Virus record (IMG/VR): IMGVR_UViG_3300023184_000081
Span: 1 to 64,000 of that record
Reading direction: 5' to 3' (one strand)
DNA: 64,000 nt
Origin: a virus
Of the stretch, positions 1 through 9,402 are shown piece after piece. Numbering within the stretch: the stretch's first letter is position 1; each line of letters begins with the position of its first letter. The notes under the pieces were generated by a model. The model was given only the letters and a program-made list of their open reading frames with translations. It ran no database searches and was not told the DNA's origin. Made by a program: the position numbers and the translations under genes.

Positions 1-2
1 GA

Positions 3-953
3 ATTAGTCAAGTTATTCAGCTTGGTGATATTGTTGATCGTAGAAAGTTTATCAATTATATAACTCTAAACAAACTTAAATCGTTTGTTGATAAACATAG
101 AGACAATAACATTACTCTACATGTTCTTATAGGAAACCACGATGTTCCGTTTAGGAATACTAATTCTATAAATTCGATGGATGAATTATTTTCTGACAAT
201 AATTTTCTTCACGCATATTCTGATCCTAAAGAAATAGAAATTGATGGATGCAAATTGCTAATGATGCCATGGATCAATAGTTCAAACTATCAAGAATGCA
301 TGGAAATTATGAAGACGACTAAAGCTCAAATACTGTTTGGGCATTTAGAAATAAAAGGTTTTGAGATGTATAGAGGCATGCCTTCTCATGATGGTTTTGA
401 TGTTTCTAAATTTGATAAATTCGACACAGTTTTTTCTGGCCACTTTCATAGAAAATCAGAAAGTAGAAATATACGATATGTAGGAACACCTTATGAGATA
501 ACTTGGTCAGATCATGGCGATCAGCGCGGATTCCATATATGGGATACAGAAACTAGAGAGCTAGAATTTATTGAAAATACAAATAAGATGTTTTATAAAG
601 TTTGGTATGACGATTCAGAACAAACTCTGGATAAACTTCTTAGTCAAGACTTCGACTATGTAAAATCTTCATACGTTAAAATTATTGTTCAAAATAAAAC
701 TAATCCTTATTGGTTCGACTTATTCGTAAATAAAATATACGAATCATCGCCGTCAGATGTTACAATTGTTGATGATCATCGAAATATGGACGATCTCGAC
801 ACAAACGATTTAGCCAATGAAGCTGAAGATACTTTGACAATTTTGTCCAAATATGTTGGAAACTTAGAAACCAATGTTGATAAAAAAGACCTTGACAAAT
901 TGATGCATTCACTATATAATGAATCTTTATCTATGGAACTAGATGAATGTTGA
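3..953 (+). CDS. 47: SbcD/Mre11-like recombination nuclease subunit, T4 gp47 homologue (5' end cut off by window)
   Basis: The frame is open from the first bases of the window, so the N-terminus is missing. The visible part has metallophosphoesterase motifs: GDIVDRR near position 25, GNHD near 138, FGHLE near 340 and SGHFH near 440. The spacing is that of Mre11/SbcD nucleases. In T4 the gp46-gp47 complex resects DNA ends for recombination-dependent replication. The gene overlaps the gp46 homologue by 7 bases, the usual coupled order. An ATG at 177 is internal: it lies downstream of the first two catalytic motifs and would give a dead enzyme. Confidence 0.93.
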   Translation: MSQVIQLGDIVDRRKFINYITLNKLKSFVDKHRDNNITLHVLIGNHDVPFRNTNSINSMDELFSDNNFLHAYSDPKEIEIDGCKLLMMPWINSSNYQECMEIMKTTKAQILFGHLEIKGFEMYRGMPSHDGFDVSKFDKFDTVFSGHFHRKSESRNIRYVGTPYEITWSDHGDQRGFHIWDTETRELEFIENTNKMFYKVWYDDSEQTLDKLLSQDFDYVKSSYVKIIVQNKTNPYWFDLFVNKIYESSPSDVTIVDDHRNMDDLDTNDLANEAEDTLTILSKYVGNLETNVDKKDLDKLMHSLYNESLSMELDEC

Positions 954-2656
954 AATTTAAATCTGTTAGATGGAAAAATTTGCTATCTACGGGAAGCGCA
1001 TTTACAGAAATTTTATTAGATAGAAATACGAATACTCTAGTTGTTGGAGAAAACGGTGCTGGAAAGTCGTCTGTTCTAGATGCTCTTTGTTTTGTTCTTT
1101 ATGGTAAGCCGTTTCGTAAGATTAAAAAAGATCAGCTGCTCAATTCTATAAATGGGCGCGATCTTGTTGTAGAAATTGAATTCGAAATATACAATAAGAA
1201 ATATAAAATTATTCGTGGAATAAAGCCTACGATTTTTGAAATATATCAGAATGATGTATTACTAGATCAGGACGCGGCTAGCAGAGACTATCAGGAGTAT
1301 CTAGAGAAGAATATTTTGAGAATGAATATGAAGTCGTTCACTCAGATTGTAATTCTAGGATCGTCATCTTTCGTTCCTTTCATGCAACTTCCAGCAGGGA
1401 TTCGCAGAGAAGTCATTGAAGATCTCTTAGACATTAGAATCTTTTCAACAATGTCTGTGTTATTGAAGGATAGGATATCTAGCAATAAAGAAGAAATATT
1501 AACGAATAAGAATGAAATTCAAAACTCTATAGATATATTGGAACTACACGAAAAGCAAAAACAAAAGAATAGTGAAAAGAAAAATGAGATCATAATTGTT
1601 TCCAATGAAAGAATATCAGAATTACACTTTAATATTAGCAGAGCAAACGAAGAAATAACTATGGTTCAAAGTGAGATCGACAAGTTATTTGTTGATATTG
1701 AAGATGAATCTAAAGTTATCAAGAGAATATCTAAGATAGAATCATTAGAGAGTGATTTAGAATCTACAAAAACTAAAGCCAAAAAGACTATAAAATTCTA
1801 TGAAGACAACGATAATTGTCCTACCTGCACGCAAACGATTGACGCACTTATCAAGTCGAAGAAAATCGAGGAAAAGCAATCGTCATTGGCTAAGATTAGC
1901 GACGCGCTTATTCTTCTTGGAAAAGAACTCAGCGAAACTCAGAATAGGAATCGCGAGATATCTGAAATTAATAAAAACATCAAAAGTAAAGAGCGAAGGA
2001 TTACAAATGATTTGTCAGCTTCTGTGCTCGCGGATCAACGTGAAATTACTGTTTTGCAAAAGCAAATCGCAAATACCACAACTGATAAAGAAACAGACAA
2101 TGCTGTTGAAATCGATGAAATAGAAAAACGCCTTATCGATCTAAGACTGATTAAAGATCAGCTTTTGCATAGAAAAGAATTATATGAATTAGCTTCAATC
2201 ATATTGAAGGACGGTGGAATTAAGTCACGGATCATCAAACAATATATTCCGATTATGAATTCTCTGATTAATAAGTATCTTGCTTCTATGGACTTCTTCG
2301 TTAAGTTTCAATTGAATGAATCCTTTGAAGAAACTATTCTTTCTCGTCATAGAGATGACTTCACTTATGATTCATTTAGTGAAGGTGAAAAGATGAGAAT
2401 CGACCTAGCCTTGCTCTTTACATGGAGAACTATTGCTAGGATGAAAAATAGCGCGAATACAAATCTTCTTATGTTGGATGAAGTGTTTGATGCGTCATTG
2501 GATGCAAATGGATGTGAAGAGTTTCTAAAATTAATTCATAGTTTAGAAGATGCAAACGTATTCGTTATATCCCATAAAGGTGATATTTTGCAGGATAAAT
2601 TTAGAAGTACAATTAAATTTGAAAAACATAAAAACTTTTCTAGGATATCTCTATGA
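947..2656 (+). CDS. 46: SbcC/Rad50-like recombination ATPase, T4 gp46 homologue
   Basis: A 569-residue SMC-like ATPase. Walker A (GENGAGKSS) lies at residues 34-42. A long Lys/Glu-rich coiled coil follows, interrupted by a CPTC zinc hook near residue 291, then an ABC signature (FSEGEKMR) near 478 and Walker B (LLMLDEVFD) near 507. This is the complete Rad50/gp46 arrangement at about the T4 gp46 length. It should pair with the gp47-like nuclease immediately upstream, whose stop it overlaps, to process DNA ends during recombination and replication restart. Confidence 0.95.
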   Translation: MLKFKSVRWKNLLSTGSAFTEILLDRNTNTLVVGENGAGKSSVLDALCFVLYGKPFRKIKKDQLLNSINGRDLVVEIEFEIYNKKYKIIRGIKPTIFEIYQNDVLLDQDAASRDYQEYLEKNILRMNMKSFTQIVILGSSSFVPFMQLPAGIRREVIEDLLDIRIFSTMSVLLKDRISSNKEEILTNKNEIQNSIDILELHEKQKQKNSEKKNEIIIVSNERISELHFNISRANEEITMVQSEIDKLFVDIEDESKVIKRISKIESLESDLESTKTKAKKTIKFYEDNDNCPTCTQTIDALIKSKKIEEKQSSLAKISDALILLGKELSETQNRNREISEINKNIKSKERRITNDLSASVLADQREITVLQKQIANTTTDKETDNAVEIDEIEKRLIDLRLIKDQLLHRKELYELASIILKDGGIKSRIIKQYIPIMNSLINKYLASMDFFVKFQLNESFEETILSRHRDDFTYDSFSEGEKMRIDLALLFTWRTIARMKNSANTNLLMLDEVFDASLDANGCEEFLKLIHSLEDANVFVISHKGDILQDKFRSTIKFEKHKNFSRISL

Positions 2657-3324
2657 ATCGATTTGAAAATATACCTATATTATTTAATGAAGTATATAAA
2701 CTTGGATATATATCGTGTTCAGTTCCCACTGATATTACTCAATGTATAGAAACTGAAATTCAAAAAATGATAGAGACTGATTTTAGAGATTGTATTAGTT
2801 ATAATTCACAGTTAGCTGGATCTATTCATAATGAATACCTTTTGACACAAAGCGTTCGTTGTTTAGATGAATTTTTAAAAGTCGTGGCTCCTAGATATTG
2901 GGATTATTTTGGAAATATGAATGCGTATAAAGATCATAGAATCCAGATGAATAGGACGCTAAGTAAAGAATACGGATATCCGATCAAAGATTTGTGGATA
3001 AATTTTCAAAAGAAGTATGAATTTAATCCAATACATTCGCACTCAGGAGACCTTTCTTTTGTAATATGGCATAAAATACCATACGATATAGAAAAAGAAA
3101 AAGAAATGGCTAATATCGGAAGAACCGCAGTTGCTGGATCGTTTGTTTTCAATTATCCAGATCATCTTCATAGGGGAGGAGTTAGTCAACATCCCATAGT
3201 TGTAGATAAGTTTCGTAAAGATACTATCATTATTTTTGACTCAAGAATGCAACATCTTGTATATCCGTTTTATACAAGTGATGAATATAGAATATCTATT
3301 TCTGGAAATTTGGAGATTATATGA
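2653..3324 (+). CDS. Putative 2-oxoglutarate/Fe(II)-dependent oxygenase
   Basis: A 223-residue protein that resembles the 2OG-Fe(II) oxygenases common in T4-like phages. Near residues 126-131 there is an HSHSGDLS segment (candidate first His and Asp ligands). Near the C-terminus QHLVYPF is followed by EYRISISGN, which fits the distal His and the 2OG-binding Arg on the last strands of a double-stranded beta-helix. The substrate is unknown. The start codon overlaps the gp46 stop (ATGA), so it belongs to the same transcript. The family call rests on motif order only. Confidence 0.6.
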   Translation: MNRFENIPILFNEVYKLGYISCSVPTDITQCIETEIQKMIETDFRDCISYNSQLAGSIHNEYLLTQSVRCLDEFLKVVAPRYWDYFGNMNAYKDHRIQMNRTLSKEYGYPIKDLWINFQKKYEFNPIHSHSGDLSFVIWHKIPYDIEKEKEMANIGRTAVAGSFVFNYPDHLHRGGVSQHPIVVDKFRKDTIIIFDSRMQHLVYPFYTSDEYRISISGNLEII

Positions 3325-3533
3325 CAAAAGAATTTTTATCTGAATATGGATCTAGTGTGCCTATCGTAGAATGTGATCGTTCTGATTGTAGAATAATTAA
3401 AAGTAAAAAATTTACTCCACTTTATCAAAATGAAGTTTATGATAAGAACGGAAATGTTCTCGCTGAAAATTGTTCTGGTTCAGAAATGAAATGTTTAATT
3501 TGTGGTAAAGAATGGAAAAGAGAAGAATTATGA
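3321..3533 (+). CDS. Small putative zinc-ribbon protein
   Basis: A 70-residue protein not recognised by name. It has CDRSDC near residues 18-23 and CLIC near residues 58-61, a possible treble-clef or zinc-ribbon cysteine set. It overlaps its upstream neighbour by four bases and the peptide deformylase start downstream, so it is translated as part of the same operon. No function can be inferred beyond possible metal binding. Confidence 0.6.
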   Translation: MTKEFLSEYGSSVPIVECDRSDCRIIKSKKFTPLYQNEVYDKNGNVLAENCSGSEMKCLICGKEWKREEL

Positions 3534-4054
3534 AATTATCTTTAGTGAGTTCTGATCATCCGATACTTCGTCAAAAGGCTGAAGATTTTGATTTTGTTGG
3601 TGGCTATGATCCAAAAGAATTATTTGAAAGTATGTGTGAACTCATGTGCAAAGAGCGCGGTATAGGGCTCGCCGCTCCGCAATGTGGTATTCCTTTGAAC
3701 GTTTTTATTATGGGGAATCCGTCGGATCCTTCTTCTATCATATCTGTGTTTAATCCAAAAGTCATCGAAGAAATAGGTGAGGATGTTTACTATGACGAAG
3801 GATGCTTGACATTTCCAGGACTATTTGTTAGAATGAAACGCAATAGCGCAATCCGAGTTCGATACACAACCTATCAAAATTTTACAGACACAATAAAATT
3901 TGATGGTATGACCGCTAGAGTATTTCTTCATGAGTGCGATCATTTGCAAGGAGTTCTCTATACGGATATTGCTAAACCTTATCATTTGGAGAAAGCAAAA
4001 CGTAAACAGAAAATTTATGTTAAACAAAAGCAAAGACAAGATGCCCTACTTTAA
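3530..4054 (+). CDS. def: Peptide deformylase
   Basis: A 174-residue enzyme with all three deformylase motifs: GIGLAAPQ near residues 44-51, EGCLTFPG near 90, and HECDHLQG near 134 with the two metal-binding His and the catalytic Glu. It removes the N-formyl group from nascent peptides. The ATG at 3530 overlaps the upstream stop, and the protein from there aligns with the family N-terminus; an in-frame ATG at 3512 would only add six residues. Phage deformylases are known in T4-like marine phages, where they are proposed to support host-organelle or high-rate translation. Confidence 0.92.
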   Translation: MKLSLVSSDHPILRQKAEDFDFVGGYDPKELFESMCELMCKERGIGLAAPQCGIPLNVFIMGNPSDPSSIISVFNPKVIEEIGEDVYYDEGCLTFPGLFVRMKRNSAIRVRYTTYQNFTDTIKFDGMTARVFLHECDHLQGVLYTDIAKPYHLEKAKRKQKIYVKQKQRQDALL

Positions 4055-5252
4055 GAGTGATGTTACTTCAGAATCGTCTAAAAAACTATTCACGGTAATT
4101 TCTACATTTGCTGGGGGCGGCGGATCGTCTACTGGATATCGCTTGGCTGGAGGAAATGTTCTCGCAATAAACGAGTTCGTTGAAGAAGCTATCAAAACAT
4201 ATTCATTGAACTTTCCAGATACTAAAATCATTCCTGGTGATATTAAAAAACTTTCAGGAAAAGACTTTCTAGATGTCTCTGGATTAAATGCTGGCGATTT
4301 GGATATATTTGATGGATCTCCTCCATGCTCTGCATTTTCTGTTTCTTCTTCATCTAAGGGGAAAAATTGGAAGGGTGCGATAGTAGATACTCGAAAATCA
4401 TATTTCGATGATGAAGGTGAAATGGTCCACGAGGGATCTGTGAAAATCAGTTCTGGTATAAAGTCATACTCTGATGGAAAAACTGTAGAAGCCATTGAAG
4501 ATCTGTTCATTGAATTTATTCGCGTCGCTAAAGATATAAAACCTAAAGTGATTATTGCAGAAAATGTAAAGGGTTTGACAATGGAAACGGCTCGCGCTAA
4601 ACTAGCAGAGTTCATTAATGGATTTGAAAAGATAGGATATCTTACCACATATAAAGTATTAAACGCAGCAGAGTATGGAGTTCCACAGAGTAGACAAAGA
4701 ACATTCTTTGTTTGCGTTAGAGAAGATGTTGCAGATGCAATTGGAATGAATATGTTAAATGTAAATAGCATTGCATTTCCTGATCCATCTACTCCAAAAG
4801 AACATGGCGAATATTCTAAAGATGTTGGTATTGAGAAAGCGATTGGAGATCTAGTTAATGATCCACAGGAAGTAAAAGAACTATTGGATGTTATTGAAAA
4901 TGGATTCCTAAAGAAATTTGTAGCTTTATTGCCAAAAAATCCATCTAAAGTTCTACAACCAAAAAAGACTTGTTTCAATCTAAAGAGACCAGCTCGTCAT
5001 CTTCCGTGTCCAACACTAACACAGACTGGTCAACAAAAAGGTGCGTCTGGCGTTATACATTATAATGAAGATCGCAAGTTGACAATTAAAGAATTAAAGC
5101 GTATAATGAGTCTTCCTGATGATTATGAATTGACGGGAACTTTCGACCAACAAGCAGAACGTATCGGAAGAATGGTCGCTCCGAAGATGATGTTCGCTTT
5201 AGCAAGTCACGTTTATAAGAATATATTGAAACCATACAAGGATTTATCATGA
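4041..5252 (+). CDS. C5-cytosine-specific DNA methyltransferase
   Basis: A 403-residue m5C methyltransferase. Motif I (FAGGGGSSTGYR) is near residue 23, motif IV with the catalytic Cys (GSPPCSAF) near 92-99, motif VI (AENVKGL) near 173, motif VIII (QSRQRTFF) near 216, and motif X (RIGRMVAPKMM) near the end. It transfers methyl groups to cytosine C5 in a specific DNA site that cannot be read from the sequence. I see no restriction endonuclease partner nearby, so it probably protects phage DNA from host restriction. ATG 4041 is chosen because the protein starts just before motif I; earlier in-frame ATGs lie deep in the deformylase gene. Confidence 0.93.
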   Translation: MPYFKSDVTSESSKKLFTVISTFAGGGGSSTGYRLAGGNVLAINEFVEEAIKTYSLNFPDTKIIPGDIKKLSGKDFLDVSGLNAGDLDIFDGSPPCSAFSVSSSSKGKNWKGAIVDTRKSYFDDEGEMVHEGSVKISSGIKSYSDGKTVEAIEDLFIEFIRVAKDIKPKVIIAENVKGLTMETARAKLAEFINGFEKIGYLTTYKVLNAAEYGVPQSRQRTFFVCVREDVADAIGMNMLNVNSIAFPDPSTPKEHGEYSKDVGIEKAIGDLVNDPQEVKELLDVIENGFLKKFVALLPKNPSKVLQPKKTCFNLKRPARHLPCPTLTQTGQQKGASGVIHYNEDRKLTIKELKRIMSLPDDYELTGTFDQQAERIGRMVAPKMMFALASHVYKNILKPYKDLS

Positions 5253-5932
5253 CACAGCCGTTTACATTTGCGCAGCGTTCCGAAGGATTTGAAACACATA
5301 TAGACTTATCTATAAGAGGTTATTCTAATCTTATTGACGATGTATTGAAACTTTCAGAATATTTTGTGGAAGACGACACAAATGTTGTCGATATTGGATG
5401 CTCTACAGGAAAGATGTTAAGGTCTATGATCAGTCAAAATTCCTTCGCTAAAAGCGCGTTGTATACTGGAATCGAATTAGAAAAAGAATTTGTCGATGGT
5501 TGGAAACTTGAGTCGATAGCAAATTTCACACCAAATTTATATCTCTTAAACGAAGATGTTCGAGACTTCAATTTCGACAACTGTTCATTCGTTTCTTCAA
5601 TTTTCACTCTAATGTTTATGCCACTGCATCAACGAGAGATGGTCGTCAAAAACATATATAATGGATTGAATTCCGGTGGCGCGTTCGTTTTTTCTGAGAA
5701 GACTATGGCTGACTCTGCAAAAATTCAAGATATCAGAACTTTTACATATTACGACTATAAAAGAACAAATTTCACAACTGATGATATTATGGATAAAGAA
5801 AAAACTTTGCGATCAATGGCTAAACCAAACACCCGTGACGAATTGTTAAATATGTGCAAAGCTGCAGGTTTTAGCAAAATTGAATCTTTTTGGCAAAACC
5901 ATGCGTTTGTAGGATTTCTTGCAATAAAATAA
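5249..5932 (+). CDS. CmoA-like carboxy-SAM synthase / class I SAM methyltransferase
   Basis: A 227-residue Rossmann methyltransferase fold with motif I DIGCSTGK near residues 48-55. The second half resembles CmoA, which makes carboxy-S-adenosylmethionine for cmo5U34 in tRNAs. The shared pattern is FTLMFMP, then IYNGLNSGGAFVFSEK, then a YYDYKRTNF segment and a terminal FWQNHAFVGFLAIK. From memory of the E. coli protein, the Arg that binds the carboxylate would align with Lys in this protein, so the chemistry may differ. The link to the phage tRNA array, which has many U34 anticodons, is inference. It overlaps the methyltransferase upstream by four bases. Confidence 0.62.
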   Translation: MTQPFTFAQRSEGFETHIDLSIRGYSNLIDDVLKLSEYFVEDDTNVVDIGCSTGKMLRSMISQNSFAKSALYTGIELEKEFVDGWKLESIANFTPNLYLLNEDVRDFNFDNCSFVSSIFTLMFMPLHQREMVVKNIYNGLNSGGAFVFSEKTMADSAKIQDIRTFTYYDYKRTNFTTDDIMDKEKTLRSMAKPNTRDELLNMCKAAGFSKIESFWQNHAFVGFLAIK

Positions 5933-5935
5933 ACC

Positions 5936-5964
5936 TTGACAATTAACCCTCATGATAGTATAAT
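5936..5964 (+). promoter_or_regulatory. sigma70-type promoter
   Basis: TTGACA at 5936-5941 and TATAAT at 5959-5964, spacer 17 bases. It drives the metallopeptidase/VWA gene starting at 5990. Confidence 0.85.
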
Positions 5965-5989
5965 AGTATTTCAAACTACGGAAAAAATC

Positions 5990-8116
5990 ATGATCGATAA
6001 ACTTGCAAAGCTCCTCGCAACTGAAAATATTATTGTTGAACATCGAAACACCTCCACGGCTTCATTCGATACCAAGAATCGAGTTTTAACTCTTCCGATG
6101 TGGAAAGACATCACTCCCGCATTGGAAACACTATTAGTGGGTCATGAAGTCGGTCATGCTTTAAATACTCCAGATTCTGGTTGGAGTCCAATGGCATCTG
6201 AAAAGAAAACTATCTGTAATATCGTAGAGGACGCTCGAATTGAGCGCAAGATGAAGATTAAGTATCCTGGCCTTCGTCGTGATTTTTATGAAGGATATAA
6301 AGAACTCTTTGATAAAGATTTTTTCAAGATAAAAGATCAAAAAATAGAAAAGATGAATTTCTTGAATCGCATAAATTTACATTTTAAGATTGGCGCATTC
6401 CAGAATATTCCTTTCGAAGAAGATGAACAAGGTTTTGTCGATGAAATCGGAGAAACAAAAACTTGGAATGAAATTGTAGATATAACAGATAGAATATTTG
6501 ATTTCTTGAAGGAAAAACAGGATAAGAACATTATAGATCCATCTCCGATTAATGACGATGGAGATGACTACGATCAACAAGAATTTGACATCTTGGAAAA
6601 AGAAGAATCGGATAAATTTGAAAAATCTGACGAATTCGAAGAACAAGACAGTGAAGAAGTAGATCAATTTTCTTGCGATACACAAACTTCAATGGATGAT
6701 AACATTGCAGAACAATTGATTGATGATAAGTCGAAACCGATCTGCTATGTAAATGTTCGCGATATAGAATATAAAGATAAAACTATATCTCATACAACTT
6801 TGCTTCGGATGTTCAAAGATGAAAAAAATACTCGAATAAAAAATGACTGGCAATTTCGAAGCGCACACTCAGATGATTATGATGAGTTTTATAAGAATCA
6901 CGATTCCAAAATCACTAAACAAAATAAAATTTCTTGGAATAAATTTTTAAATGTAAACAGCAAAGTCGTTACTTATTTGATCAAAGAATTTGAAATGAAA
7001 AAAGCTGCTGATCATTATATTAAACAGCGTGAAGGTAAGACTGGAGTCATTAATTCAAATAAACTTCATGCATATACAATTATTGATGATATCTTTAAAA
7101 AGACCACGATTCTACCAGAATCAAAAAATCACGGATTAGTTCTTTTTGTTGATTTTTCTGGATCTATGAGTGAAAATATTTACGGAACAATCGAACAATT
7201 ACTTTGCTTGACATTATTTTGTCGTAGAGTTAACATTCCCCATCGTGTTTATGCATTTACTGATCAAATGATTTCTGAAGAATATCTATCCAAACCCATT
7301 ACAGAAACTTCTCATGTCCCAGGAGATATCGTTGTGACTGGGCAAGATAGATTGCTGGAACTCTTTACAGAGAAAATGCGAAATAATCAGTTTTCTGAAA
7401 TGGGTCAATGGCTTTTGAATTTTGCAGAGGGTGCACGTTCGAGATGCAATGGTTATCGGGGCACGAATGAATACTATTCTCAGTGTATTCATTTGAATTC
7501 AACACCGTTGAATTCCGCATTGATTTATGCCAGAAAAATAATTGAAGACTTTAAAAAGCAGACAAATGCACAAATAATCAATTGTGTCGTTTTGACTGAC
7601 GGTGAATCTAATATTAGTAAATGTGCTGGAATCGCTGCAGCGTTTACATATCATTCTAGAGAAAAAACGATTGCTCGTGATATCCAGACTAAACAAGAAA
7701 TTGTGATAAAAAAACCTGCTATCGATAATGCTTATGATAATAGAAATACGGATGTTTTTGTTGAGTTTCTCAGAAATAGATGCCATGTTAATGTGATTTG
7801 TTATCGAATTGAAAATTCTAATTCTTCTATCAGAAAAACTATTAATTCTGCATGCCGTCCGATGAGTCCTGAAGCCGCAGGAATAAATTACAGAACAATG
7901 CGAAAACAAAAATATTTTCATATCAAAGGATATATGAAATTTGATGATTACTTTTTGATCCATGGTGGAGAAAATATCAATACCGAAGATTCTTTGTTGG
8001 GAGATGAAGTTTATGAGAACAAAAATTCCCTTGCGAAAGCGTTCATGAAAGCCAATGTTCGCCGTGGTATTAGTCGAGTTCTTCTATCGAAATTTATTGA
8101 GAAAATTGCAGCATAA
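5990..8116 (+). CDS. CobT-like protein: zincin metallopeptidase plus von Willebrand A domain
   Basis: A 708-residue protein. An HEVGH zincin motif lies near residues 52-56. An acidic low-complexity stretch covers roughly 180-250. A VWA domain with the MIDAS motif DFSGS starts near residue 388, and a later TDGES segment fits the Thr-containing MIDAS loop. With the MoxR-type AAA+ gene directly downstream it forms a CobS/CobT-like pair seen in several marine T4-like phages. The HEXXH motif suggests a peptidase rather than a cobalt chelatase. The start is ATG 5990, behind its own promoter; a TTG at 5936 lies inside the -35 box and is rejected. Confidence 0.75.
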   Translation: MIDKLAKLLATENIIVEHRNTSTASFDTKNRVLTLPMWKDITPALETLLVGHEVGHALNTPDSGWSPMASEKKTICNIVEDARIERKMKIKYPGLRRDFYEGYKELFDKDFFKIKDQKIEKMNFLNRINLHFKIGAFQNIPFEEDEQGFVDEIGETKTWNEIVDITDRIFDFLKEKQDKNIIDPSPINDDGDDYDQQEFDILEKEESDKFEKSDEFEEQDSEEVDQFSCDTQTSMDDNIAEQLIDDKSKPICYVNVRDIEYKDKTISHTTLLRMFKDEKNTRIKNDWQFRSAHSDDYDEFYKNHDSKITKQNKISWNKFLNVNSKVVTYLIKEFEMKKAADHYIKQREGKTGVINSNKLHAYTIIDDIFKKTTILPESKNHGLVLFVDFSGSMSENIYGTIEQLLCLTLFCRRVNIPHRVYAFTDQMISEEYLSKPITETSHVPGDIVVTGQDRLLELFTEKMRNNQFSEMGQWLLNFAEGARSRCNGYRGTNEYYSQCIHLNSTPLNSALIYARKIIEDFKKQTNAQIINCVVLTDGESNISKCAGIAAAFTYHSREKTIARDIQTKQEIVIKKPAIDNAYDNRNTDVFVEFLRNRCHVNVICYRIENSNSSIRKTINSACRPMSPEAAGINYRTMRKQKYFHIKGYMKFDDYFLIHGGENINTEDSLLGDEVYENKNSLAKAFMKANVRRGISRVLLSKFIEKIAA

Positions 8117-8122
8117 TATACC

Positions 8123-8151
8123 TTGACAATTAGGTGCAAGTGAAGTATAAT
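8123..8151 (+). promoter_or_regulatory. sigma70-type promoter
   Basis: TTGACA at 8123-8128 and TATAAT at 8146-8151, spacer 17. It lies just after the stop of the VWA gene and drives the AAA+ gene at 8187. Confidence 0.85.
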
Positions 8152-8186
8152 ATTAGTTCACGTATCAATTATATAATGGAAATAAA

Positions 8187-9371
8187 ATGAAACATGTAAT
8201 TCTTGAAGAGCTTATTAAGAAATTTGGCGCGAATGCAGTTGTTCGTAAAAAAGAAGTCGAAGAGTATGTTCAATCACTTGGTTATGATAATGCGAAATTT
8301 CTTTATCGAAAAAAATTCAATGTTGGTTGGGGACAGTTTCAATTGCCGGCTGACCTGAAATCTTCAACGATCAATATGATTGCAAAAGTTGTTCCGATTA
8401 CTCGTGAAGCAAAGATTGAGAATAAGATGCAATTTGATCCAAATGCAGAATCCTCGCACAATTATGCGATTGTTCCAGAACGCGATTCTCATTATGTTCC
8501 GTTTGGAGAATTTAAAGACATTGAAAAGATTATAAAATCAAAACAATTTTTTCCAGTGTTCATTTCCGGTATGTCTGGAAATGGTAAGACGCTTATGGTC
8601 GAACAAGCGTGTTCTCGCTCACATACCAAAATGATTCGTATTCAGTTGTCGAAAGAAACTGATGAAGATGATTTGATGGGTGGATTCCGACTCATCAATG
8701 GAGAAACGAAATTCATTAAAGGTCCTGTTCTTCGTGCAATGGAACTTGGCGCACTACTTCTTTTGGATGAAGCTGATCGTGCTGATCCCGGTAAGATTAT
8801 GTGTCTGCAGGGAGTTCTTGAAGGCAAACCATATTTCGTGAAAAAGACTGGTGAAGTTGTTTATGCCAAACTCGGATTTAATATTATCGTCACAGCTAAT
8901 ACTAAAGGAAAGGGCTCGGAAGATGGTCGTTATGTTTCTGCGACGATGCTCGACGATGCTTGGCTTGAACGATTTCCGATCACGATTGAGCAGCAATTTC
9001 CGAATCCGACTATCGAACGAAAAATTCTGACTCTGTATTTTTCAGATAATCGTGAGATAAAAGAAGATGAATCTAAATTTATAGATAAACTTATCATGTG
9101 GGCAGAAGTAATTCGAAAGACGTTTGCAGAAAATGCGATTGATGAAGTTATCTCTACGCGCCGTCTTGTCCATATCGTTCAGACGTATAAGCTCTTTGGT
9201 GATCGTATGCGTTCGATTCGTATGTGTATCAATCGTTTTGACGAAGAAACGAAAACTGCATTTCTGGATCTCTATTCAAAAGTAGATGAGACAGTAACCC
9301 CGCCTTCAGTAGTATCAGATAGTAACATTGAGTCTGGTGCGCAGGAGACTACGCCACCTGTCGTGGCGTAG
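8187..9371 (+). CDS. MoxR/CobS-like AAA+ ATPase
   Basis: A 394-residue ATPase. Walker A (GMSGNGKT) is near residue 128, Walker B (LLLLDEADRADP) near 190, followed by a sensor segment (IVTANTKG). An N-terminal region of about 115 residues precedes the ATPase core, and the C-terminus is low-complexity. In MoxR/CobS systems the ring ATPase works with a VWA protein to insert metal or remodel a client. Here the partner is the upstream metallopeptidase/VWA protein. Having its own promoter separates its level from that of the partner. Confidence 0.85.
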   Translation: MKHVILEELIKKFGANAVVRKKEVEEYVQSLGYDNAKFLYRKKFNVGWGQFQLPADLKSSTINMIAKVVPITREAKIENKMQFDPNAESSHNYAIVPERDSHYVPFGEFKDIEKIIKSKQFFPVFISGMSGNGKTLMVEQACSRSHTKMIRIQLSKETDEDDLMGGFRLINGETKFIKGPVLRAMELGALLLLDEADRADPGKIMCLQGVLEGKPYFVKKTGEVVYAKLGFNIIVTANTKGKGSEDGRYVSATMLDDAWLERFPITIEQQFPNPTIERKILTLYFSDNREIKEDESKFIDKLIMWAEVIRKTFAENAIDEVISTRRLVHIVQTYKLFGDRMRSIRMCINRFDEETKTAFLDLYSKVDETVTPPSVVSDSNIESGAQETTPPVVA

Positions 9372-9402
9372 GTATTTAAACTTAAACAGGAGCTTCAAAT
9401 AT

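Noticed and set aside
4046-4978. 310-codon open frame antisense to the C5-methyltransferase
   Set aside because: It is a mirror of the codon bias in a strongly supported gene and has no ribosome site, motifs or promoter.
5936-5989. TTG start extending the metallopeptidase/VWA gene upstream
   Set aside because: The TTG is inside the -35 box of the promoter, so no mRNA would contain it.
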